Source: an uncultured Pseudomonadota bacterium (GTDB lineage: Bacteria; Pseudomonadota; Gammaproteobacteria; Steroidobacterales; Steroidobacteraceae). Taken from it: DNA of 12,455 nt. Numbering within the stretch: position 1 is the stretch's first letter; each line of letters opens with the position of its first letter. Made by a program: the position numbers and the translations under genes. The notes under the pieces were generated by a model. That model saw nothing but the letters and a program-made list of their open reading frames with translations, was not told where the DNA came from and ran no database searches. Location: positions 1-12,455 of the forward strand of contig CAIVYV010000362.1 in the NCBI GenBank assembly GCA_903910215.1, read 5' to 3'. Below, one piece after another: positions 7,350-12,455 of this stretch.

Positions 7350-7787
7350 GAATCGACTCAGCGGCTCCAAGACCGCGCGGATCAGCGCTGGTATCTCGAC
7401 CGGTCGGCGCGTTTGCGCATCCACATAGACGTGTACGAATTTACCAGTAGCCGCCGCCGACTCGGCGTCTTGTGCAAATACGCCCAAACGGTAGGTGACA
7501 CTACTGCGACCCAAACGATCGACAGCCAGACCAATATCGAGAGGCTGCGGAAAAGACAGCGAAGAGTGAAATACGCAGCCGGTCTCGGCGACGATGCCAA
7601 TCTGCCCGAGTGATCGCGTGTCAGTGCTGGTTGCTTCGATGAGAAACGCATTCACCGTGGTGTCGAAGTATTCGTAGTACACCACGTTGTTGATGTGCCC
7701 ATAGGCGTCATTGTCGAGCCAACGGGTGATCATCGGCCGAAAATACGGGAACTCGTTGCGCTGCGGGATCGCTGGGCGGGTACTCAT
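7335..7787 (-). CDS. Acyl-CoA thioesterase of the 4HBT hotdog family
   Basis: A 150-residue single-hotdog thioesterase of the 4-hydroxybenzoyl-CoA thioesterase/FadM group, which hydrolyses acyl- or aryl-CoA in the cytoplasm, usually as a tetramer. The signature is RWLDNDAYGHINNVVYYEYFD at residues 22-42. Asp27 aligns with the catalytic Asp of 4HBT, and GHINN is typical of the long acyl-CoA branch. The chosen start, MSTRPAIPQ at 7787, gives the normal family length. A longer frame from 7877 adds 30 residues unlike the family and runs into the divergent alcohol dehydrogenase gene. The stop lies inside the 3' end of the AHAS small subunit gene (15-bp convergent overlap). The substrate cannot be assigned; fatty or aromatic acyl-CoA are both possible. 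Confidence 0.85.
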   Translation of the reverse strand: MSTRPAIPQRNEFPYFRPMITRWLDNDAYGHINNVVYYEYFDTTVNAFLIEATSTDTRSLGQIGIVAETGCVFHSSLSFPQPLDIGLAVDRLGRSSVTYRLGVFAQDAESAAATGKFVHVYVDAQTRRPVEIPALIRAVLEPLSRFSVST

Positions 7788-7819
7788 GACCGCTGCATTG
7801 TCGCCCGCCAACCGGACAG

Positions 7820-7849
7820 TTGCCAGCACCCGCGTCGACCGCGTAGCGT
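7820..7849 (+). promoter_or_regulatory. Possible promoter for the alcohol dehydrogenase gene
   Basis: TTGCCA at 7820-7825 matches the sigma-70 -35 consensus at five of six bases. An 18-base spacer leads to TAGCGT at 7844-7849, only three of six at -10. Transcription from it would start within a few bases of ATG 7858, giving a very short leader or none. This lies in the 70-bp divergent gap (7788-7857) shared with the thioesterase gene, which also contains a GCGTCG direct repeat (near 7832 and 7846). Weak evidence. Confidence 0.25.
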
Positions 7850-7857
7850 CGGGATAT

Positions 7858-8982
7858 ATGAAAACTCGCGCTGCCATCCTCGTTCGAACCGGCGCACCGG
7901 CGCCCTACGCCGAATCCCGCCCACTCGAGATCGCCGATGTCGACCTTTCGCCACCTGGGCCCGGCGAAGTGCTCATCAAGATGAAGGCCGCAGGCCTATG
8001 CCACTCCGACCTCTCGGTCATCGATGGCAATCGACCGCGACCACTACCCATGGTGCTCGGCCACGAAGGCGCGGGTGTCGTCGAAGAAATCGGCGCGGGT
8101 GTCACCGATCTTATCGTGGGCGATCATGTCGTCACGGCCTTCGTGCCAAGTTGCGGAACTTGTCAGCCCTGCCATTCCGGTCGACCCGCACTGTGCGAGC
8201 CGGGACTCGTCGCCAATACGGCAGGAACCTTGTTAGGTGGCTCGCGTCGCTTGCGACGTCATGAGCTCGAGCTCAATCACCATCTCGGTGTATCGGCTTT
8301 CGCCGAATACGCGACCGTATCTCGTAACTCGTTGGTGAAAGTCGATCGCTCACTCGGCTTCGCCGAAGCGGCGGTTTTCGGTTGTGCCGTAATCACGGGT
8401 ACAGGCGCCGTGATCAACACCGCCGATCTGCCACGCGAGCGCACGGTTGCCGTCATCGGCTTAGGGGGCGTCGGACTTGCCGCATTACTCGGCGCGCGTT
8501 TACGGGAAGCGACAACGCTGATTGCGATCGATCTGTCGGAATCCAAGCTCGCGATGGCGCGCAACTTGGGGGCAACGCATACCTTCAATGCAGCCGACCC
8601 TGAATGCGCCGACAAGGTTCGCTCTTTGACCAAAGGCGGTGTCGAGTTCGCATTTGAAATGGCAGGCGTCGTCAAAGCGATGGAACTCGCCTATCGCATC
8701 ACCCGCCGCGGCGGGACGACGGTGACCGCGGGGTTGGCCCATCCGCAAGCGATGTTTTCGATACCGCAGGTCGGCATCGTGGCAGAAGAGCGTACGATCA
8801 AAGGCAGTTATCTCGGCAGCTGTGTGCCATCGCGAGACATCCCGCGGTATATCGAGTGGTATCAGGAAGGTAAGTTGCCCGTAGACAAATTATTGTCCGA
8901 AACTTTGGCTCTCGATGAAATCAACGCAGGATTTGATCGACTGGCGCGCGGTGAAACTTTGCGTCAAACATTGACGCTATAG
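7858..8982 (+). CDS. Zinc-dependent alcohol dehydrogenase, MDR family
   Basis: A 374-residue medium-chain dehydrogenase/reductase that interconverts an alcohol and its aldehyde or ketone with NAD(P). Catalytic zinc ligands are Cys48 (GLCHSD), His69-Glu70 (LGHEGAGVV) and Cys176 (FGCAVITG). The structural zinc site has four cysteines, 99, 102, 105 and 113 (CGTCQPCHSG..LC). The Rossmann motif is GLGGVG (201-206), and Asp near residue 224 in IAIDLSESK favours NAD over NADP. The AGTLLGGSRRL and NHHLGVSAFAEYA segments place it in the liver-ADH-like/class III-like branch. The start is ATG 7858 (MKTRAAILV), with only a weak GGGA upstream; an in-frame start at 7711 would overlap the thioesterase gene. 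Its TAG stop shares the bases CTATAG with the convergent monooxygenase gene. Substrate unknown. Confidence 0.93.
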   Translation: MKTRAAILVRTGAPAPYAESRPLEIADVDLSPPGPGEVLIKMKAAGLCHSDLSVIDGNRPRPLPMVLGHEGAGVVEEIGAGVTDLIVGDHVVTAFVPSCGTCQPCHSGRPALCEPGLVANTAGTLLGGSRRLRRHELELNHHLGVSAFAEYATVSRNSLVKVDRSLGFAEAAVFGCAVITGTGAVINTADLPRERTVAVIGLGGVGLAALLGARLREATTLIAIDLSESKLAMARNLGATHTFNAADPECADKVRSLTKGGVEFAFEMAGVVKAMELAYRITRRGGTTVTAGLAHPQAMFSIPQVGIVAEERTIKGSYLGSCVPSRDIPRYIEWYQEGKLPVDKLLSETLALDEINAGFDRLARGETLRQTLTL

Positions 8983-10155
8983 CATGTCGAAATCGACCGC
9001 TGCGGCATCGTAGTCATACAGCGTTCTCAATTCCATCATGCCTGCAGTCAGCGCTTTGACTTGCTCCGCCGGCTCGTCCCCAAAGTACAGATCTGCGCGC
9101 GCGCGTGACATTGCCAAGGCGTCTGTCACTCTCCCGATACGTTCACTCTCGTAACGCTTTAAAAAAAGATCTTCGGCTCCACGCGCCTGCGCTGCACGCC
9201 CAAGCACTGCTGCATCTTCCAAAGCCATGACGGCACCCTGCCCCGTGAACGGCGGCATGGCGTGGGCGGCATCGCCTAGTAGAGTGACCCGCCCCTGCGT
9301 CCAAGATGGCAGCGGATCCCGATCGAAGAGACCCCATTTGTAGAGTCGATCCGATGACGTCAACGACAGTAAATCAAGAGCACGCGGCTCAAAATCAGCA
9401 AACTCGATCAGCAACTCATCGAGCGTGCTGCGGACGGACCAACCTTCTTCCATCCAGGCGTCACGCTTGGCAATCGCCACGAAATTGATCCAAGACCCGC
9501 GCCGTAACGGATAGCGCATCAACATCCGTCTCGGGCCCAAGGTCATGCAAAGCGGCGGGTCGAGCAAACCCGGCGGCACACGATCTCCTGGGATCAAGCC
9601 ACGCCACGCCACATACCCCGTGAAGTTAGGTTGATCCGGGCCAAACAATTGCTCGCGAACACGCGAGTGAATACCGTCGGCACCGATCACATAGTCGGCA
9701 TTCTCGCTCCAGCCGGAACTGCAATGAACTGAAACGCCATCGTGGTCTTCTTTGAAGTCGACGAACTCTTCCGAGGTGACGACGCTGTCGACATCGAGTG
9801 CCGTCACGGCAGAGAGCAAAACTTGATGAAGATCGGCACGATGCACGTGATATAGCGGATATCCGTAACGCTCTCGACTGCGATCCTGTGGCAACCTCAC
9901 GAGATCTTCGCCCGTGCGGTAGTGGCGCAAACTACCGGCAGTGGGAGTGCTGCCGATCCGTGACAACTCACCTGCCAAGCCGAGATAAGACAACGCCTTC
10001 GAGGCATTCGGCGTGATACTCAAACCCGCACCGACCTCGCCCAAGGCGGCACTTCGTTCGATCACTCGAACACGATGTCCCGCGCGCAATAACGCCAGCG
10101 CAGCAGCAAGGCCGCCAATGCCCGCGCCGACGATAATCGTCTTAGATGAGGGCAT
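8977..10155 (-). CDS. FAD-dependent monooxygenase, salicylate hydroxylase-like
   Basis: A 392-residue group A flavoprotein monooxygenase, the family that hydroxylates aromatic and other ring substrates using NAD(P)H and O2. All three family fingerprints are present. The FAD Rossmann motif is GAGIGG (10-15), with Glu34 for the ribose. The DG motif is at Asp160-Gly161 (VIGADGIHSRVR) and the GD motif at Gly294-Asp295 (LLGDAAHAMPPFTGQG). The spacing and sequence resemble salicylate hydroxylase and 3-hydroxybenzoate 6-hydroxylase. The substrate is not determinable, and ubiquinone-type or antibiotic-modifying hydroxylases share the fold. The start at ATG 10155 lies 12 bases after the cyclophilin gene stop on the same strand, so the two are probably cotranscribed, an odd functional pairing. 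The 3' end overlaps the alcohol dehydrogenase by six bases. Confidence 0.9.
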   Translation of the reverse strand: MPSSKTIIVGAGIGGLAAALALLRAGHRVRVIERSAALGEVGAGLSITPNASKALSYLGLAGELSRIGSTPTAGSLRHYRTGEDLVRLPQDRSRERYGYPLYHVHRADLHQVLLSAVTALDVDSVVTSEEFVDFKEDHDGVSVHCSSGWSENADYVIGADGIHSRVREQLFGPDQPNFTGYVAWRGLIPGDRVPPGLLDPPLCMTLGPRRMLMRYPLRRGSWINFVAIAKRDAWMEEGWSVRSTLDELLIEFADFEPRALDLLSLTSSDRLYKWGLFDRDPLPSWTQGRVTLLGDAAHAMPPFTGQGAVMALEDAAVLGRAAQARGAEDLFLKRYESERIGRVTDALAMSRARADLYFGDEPAEQVKALTAGMMELRTLYDYDAAAVDFDML

Positions 10156-10167
10156 CTCGGGTAAGTC

Positions 10168-11085
10168 TCAGCGACGTTCTCGCACCGGGATAGGCACACT
10201 ACAGAGATCGATCTTGCCTGCAGGCTGCAGATACCACTCATCGCGACGATTGCGCCGTGACTCGATCAACGCAGCAAAAGTCGGTGTATCAGTACGCAGC
10301 ACTTCCAGAGGAATGCGCTCGGCCGGCGGAAGATCCACGGCAAAGCGTATGCGCTTGATGGGCACGCGCTCCTCCGCCTTCGCATAGAAGCCTAAGGGAA
10401 GCGTGCCGCGTGGTAATGCGGCCAGCAACTCCATGCCACGCACCGCCCTACCAATGACAGTGATATTGCGATCGAGTTGTCGGGGCGAATGGCCGATCAC
10501 AGCGTACAACTCAGCGGCATTGCCGGAATCCGCAGCGGTATCACGTCCGACACCCAGCGTACCGTAGCAGTGCGTCAGCCAGACCTTGCCGGCACGTTCA
10601 TCTAGCGCAGCTGCGAAGCCCTCGATGAAGCCCACCTGCGACGCGTAGACATCGCCATCAGGCAAGCGAGTCATACGCCAGCTGCGATTCCACGACTGCT
10701 CAAACTCGGGAGCGATCTTGGCTTTGGCAGCACCTAAAGGCTTGTTGCTCTCAGGGTCGCCCCATTGAGTAACGAAGTTGTCCTGCACGCGATTAATGCT
10801 GAGCCCGTCGAACCACCCCGACTGCGTCAGGGTTCGCAAGTTGGCGACGTGCGCTGGCGCGAAATCAGGGGCGAGCTCGAAAATGACTCGCCCACTATCG
10901 AGATCGAGATAGAGGGTTTTTTCAGGATCGAGCGGGCGCCAATCTGCGGCGGTCGATGCGGCGAGGACCGCCGCCATCGTTCCGGGCGGCGGCGAGTCAC
11001 TCGCCGCGACTTGAAGACCCACAGCCGATAAGGCCACTGCCACGATCGAAGCGAGACGATGACGGGGGACGAGAGTGATGTTCAT
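10168..11085 (-). CDS. Exported cyclophilin-type peptidyl-prolyl isomerase
   Basis: A 305-residue protein with a signal peptide (RHR at 8-10, hydrophobic 11-25, likely cleavage after Ala28) and a cyclophilin domain from about residue 56. It is predicted to catalyse cis/trans proline isomerisation as a periplasmic folding helper. Recognisable parts are [34 protein letters not shown] and [14 protein letters not shown], where Arg99 matches the catalytic Arg of the usual FHRV motif with Asn replacing His. GVGRD (178-182), [30 protein letters not shown] and a C-terminal extension follow. Residues about 115-175 form a segment larger than in compact bacterial cyclophilins. The protein is divergent enough that enzymatic activity is uncertain. 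ATG 11085 has no evident ribosome binding site. The next gene, a flavin monooxygenase, starts 12 bases after its stop. Confidence 0.85.
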   Translation of the reverse strand: MNITLVPRHRLASIVAVALSAVGLQVAASDSPPPGTMAAVLAASTAADWRPLDPEKTLYLDLDSGRVIFELAPDFAPAHVANLRTLTQSGWFDGLSINRVQDNFVTQWGDPESNKPLGAAKAKIAPEFEQSWNRSWRMTRLPDGDVYASQVGFIEGFAAALDERAGKVWLTHCYGTLGVGRDTAADSGNAAELYAVIGHSPRQLDRNITVIGRAVRGMELLAALPRGTLPLGFYAKAEERVPIKRIRFAVDLPPAERIPLEVLRTDTPTFAALIESRRNRRDEWYLQPAGKIDLCSVPIPVRERR

Positions 11086-11091
11086 CGGGCG

Positions 11092-11097
11092 ATTCTA
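11092..11097 (-). promoter_or_regulatory. Candidate -10 element for the cyclophilin gene
   Basis: On the minus strand this reads TAGAAT, five of six bases of the sigma-70 -10 consensus, and ends six bases before ATG 11085. Transcription would then begin at or next to the start codon, so the mRNA may be leaderless, which fits the lack of a ribosome binding site. No convincing -35 is visible at 16-18 bases. Confidence 0.35.
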
Positions 11098-11115
11098 GCG
11101 CGCCCTTGATTGTCC

Positions 11116-11121
11116 TAGACT
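11116..11121 (+). promoter_or_regulatory. Candidate -10 element for yciH
   Basis: TAGACT ends seven bases before ATG 11129 and mirrors the TAGAAT element on the opposite strand of the same 43-bp gap. If used, the yciH transcript would start at or beside its ATG. The ribosome binding site region (GACTTCATACC) has no purine-rich match. It matches four of six consensus bases and has no good -35, so support is weak. Confidence 0.3.
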
Positions 11122-11128
11122 TCATACC

Positions 11129-11434
11129 ATGAACATTGACGCAAAACGCAAAGCGGCGGCAGGTACGCTCGTCGCCCCACTCGCCGAACAGGGCAAGTTG
11201 ATGGTGCGGGTTGGTCGCGAGACCTCAGGCCGAGGCGGCAAGGGCGTCTCCGTCATCACGGGTCTGCCCCTGCCCCAGGCTCAGCTCGAAGAGCTCGCCA
11301 AGCAACTCAAGAAGCGCTGTGGCTGCGGCGGGACCGTCCGGAACGGCGTGATCGAGATCCAGGGCGACCAGCGTGATTTGCTGGTCGCGGAGCTGATCCG
11401 GCTCGGTTACCCGGCGAAACGCTCGGGCGGCTAA
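11129..11434 (+). CDS. yciH: SUI1/eIF1-like translation factor YciH
   Basis: A 101-residue protein of the SUI1 (eIF1) family, closely resembling E. coli YciH. Family members bind the small ribosomal subunit and influence start-site fidelity, although the bacterial role is less well defined. The core motifs are present: [19 protein letters not shown] (residues 30-48), [15 protein letters not shown] (56-70) and [13 protein letters not shown] (73-85). The N-terminal tail is a few residues shorter than in E. coli. No clear Shine-Dalgarno sequence precedes ATG 11129. The gene is divergent from the cyclophilin gene across 43 bp. Its last 128 bp, covering residues 60-101, are antisense to the coding region of the rhlE tail. 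Because this half of YciH is strongly conserved, it probably constrains the rhlE tail sequence rather than the reverse. Confidence 0.93.
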   Translation: MNIDAKRKAAAGTLVAPLAEQGKLMVRVGRETSGRGGKGVSVITGLPLPQAQLEELAKQLKKRCGCGGTVRNGVIEIQGDQRDLLVAELIRLGYPAKRSGG

Positions 11435-12455
11435 CCGGTTGCGGCGTTTTGATCTCGAAAGCTGGCGTCGGTAACACGGGCACAGCTCGGCCCATCGTCT
11501 TTTCGATATCTCGCAACAGTCCCACTTCATCTGGCGCCACTAAACTCACTGCCCGACCACTCGCACCGGCACGCGCCGTTCGACCGATACGATGAACGTA
11601 GTCCTCGGGCACATTCGGCAGCTCGTAGTTGACGACCTGTGGTAATTCTTTGATATCGAGTCCGCGTGATGCGACTTCCGTCGCGACGAGAGCAGCGATC
11701 TGGCCGGACTTGAAATCTTCCAAGGCACGAACGCGCGCGCCCTGGCTCTTGTTGCCGTGGATGGCAGCAGCACGGATACCAGCACCCTCGAGTTGTTGCG
11801 CCAATCGATTGGCACCGTGCTTGGTTCGCGTGAAGACGAGCACTTGATGCCACGTCCCCTCGCCTTGAGCACCATGATCGAACAGATGAACTAGTAGGTG
11901 TCGCTTGGCTTCTTTCGGAACCTTGAACGCCACTTGATCGACTCGCTCCGCCGTCGTATTTCGCGGGGCGACTTCGACCGAAACAGGATTACGCAGAATC
12001 CTGGACGCCAGCTCTCGGATATCGTCCGAATAGGTGGCCGAAAACATCAAGTTCTGACGCTGCGGCGGTAGCAGCTTGATGATCCGCTTGATCGCATGGA
12101 TGAAGCCCATATCGAGCATACGATCGGCTTCATCTAGAACCAAGCATTCGACCTTCGACAGGTCGGCATAGCCTTGCTCAACGAGATCGAGCAGGCGCCC
12201 AGGCGTTGCAATCAGAAGATCACAGCCACGGCGCAGGCCTTCGATCTGCGGCTTTTCGCTGACGCCACCGAAAATCACCAGCGAACGGAGGTTCTTGTAA
12301 CGTCCGTAGGCTTTGGCGTTCTCGGCAATCTGCGCCGTCAATTCGCGCGTTGGACTCAGGACGAGCGCTCGGGGCGCATGACCACTCGCAGCATTCAATC
12401 GCTGCAACACAGGGAGTACGAAGCCTGCTGTTTTGCCAGTCCCCGTCTGTGCGCC
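11307..12455 (-). CDS. rhlE: ATP-dependent RNA helicase RhlE (5' end outside window)
   Basis: The C-terminal 382 residues of a DEAD-box RNA helicase. The frame is open at the right edge and the first visible residues are Walker [13 protein letters not shown], so only the start and Q motif are missing. Other motifs are PTRELT (Ia), ATPGR (Ib), DEAD (II), SAT (III), [12 protein letters not shown] (IV), [11 protein letters not shown] (V) and [10 protein letters not shown] (VI). [29 protein letters not shown] and [19 protein letters not shown] are typical of RhlE, which acts in RNA remodelling, ribosome assembly and RNA decay. After the helicase core comes a Pro/Ser/Arg-rich tail with a basic [13 protein letters not shown] stretch, likely an RNA-binding tail. 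The tail (residues 341-382) is encoded antisense to yciH. Motif V has Glu where Asp is usual. No other in-frame stop precedes 11307. Confidence 0.94.
   Translation of the reverse strand, partial: GAQTGTGKTAGFVLPVLQRLNAASGHAPRALVLSPTRELTAQIAENAKAYGRYKNLRSLVIFGGVSEKPQIEGLRRGCDLLIATPGRLLDLVEQGYADLSKVECLVLDEADRMLDMGFIHAIKRIIKLLPPQRQNLMFSATYSDDIRELASRILRNPVSVEVAPRNTTAERVDQVAFKVPKEAKRHLLVHLFDHGAQGEGTWHQVLVFTRTKHGANRLAQQLEGAGIRAAAIHGNKSQGARVRALEDFKSGQIAALVATEVASRGLDIKELPQVVNYELPNVPEDYVHRIGRTARAGASGRAVSLVAPDEVGLLRDIEKTMGRAVPVLPTPAFEIKTPQPVSRPSVSPGNRAGSAPRPANHAGRPGSRSRRSGRSRRSHSAS

Noticed and set aside
7788..7877. 30-residue N-terminal extension of the thioesterase
   Set aside because: It would overlap the divergent alcohol dehydrogenase start and add residues absent from single-hotdog thioesterases.
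11425..11458. Possible terminator after yciH (AACCGGTT palindrome followed by GCGGCGTTTT)
   Set aside because: The palindrome has no loop, pairing with the flanks is poor and the T-run is only four bases. It also lies within rhlE coding sequence.

Overview
This is a densely packed 12.5-kb bacterial chromosome segment of moderately high GC, with twelve protein genes (two cut by the window edges) and no gap above about 125 bases. The gene set suggests a Gram-negative proteobacterium, most likely a gammaproteobacterium: a TonB-dependent receptor, a lipobox lipoprotein, a periplasmic diheme cytochrome c, an E. coli-like Ni-type glyoxalase I, an IlvH-type acetolactate synthase small subunit, YciH and RhlE. 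I see no tRNA, rRNA, CRISPR array, insertion sequence or attachment site.

Left region (1-2418, + strand): the last 260 residues of a TonB-dependent outer-membrane receptor, a strong 14-bp stem-loop just after its stop, then an aldehyde dehydrogenase with a clear ribosome binding site.

Second region (2429-6760, - strand): a four-gene run read from 6760 down to 2429. Its order is acetolactate synthase large subunit, glyoxalase I, diheme cytochrome c, patatin-like lipoprotein. The joints are TGA|ATG, TAATG and an 11-bp overlap into a TTG start, so the whole run looks translationally coupled. It mixes branched-chain amino acid synthesis, methylglyoxal detoxification, a periplasmic electron carrier and a lipid hydrolase.

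Middle (6761-8982): the acetolactate synthase small subunit is divergent from its large subunit across 85 bp, instead of following it in one operon. It converges with a hotdog thioesterase over a 15-bp overlap. The thioesterase is in turn divergent from a zinc alcohol dehydrogenase.

Right region (8977-12455): the alcohol dehydrogenase converges, sharing the six bases CTATAG, with a salicylate hydroxylase-like flavoprotein monooxygenase that follows an exported cyclophilin-type prolyl isomerase. The isomerase is divergent from yciH across only 43 bp. yciH converges with an incomplete rhlE whose Arg/Ser-rich tail is encoded antisense to the last 128 bp of yciH.

Most genes are recognisable family members. 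The unusual content is architectural: extreme compaction, split acetolactate synthase genes, a coupled operon of unrelated functions, a deep antisense coding overlap and possible leaderless divergent transcripts. I found no clear evidence of a wholly new system such as a defence island, mobile element or biosynthetic cluster.
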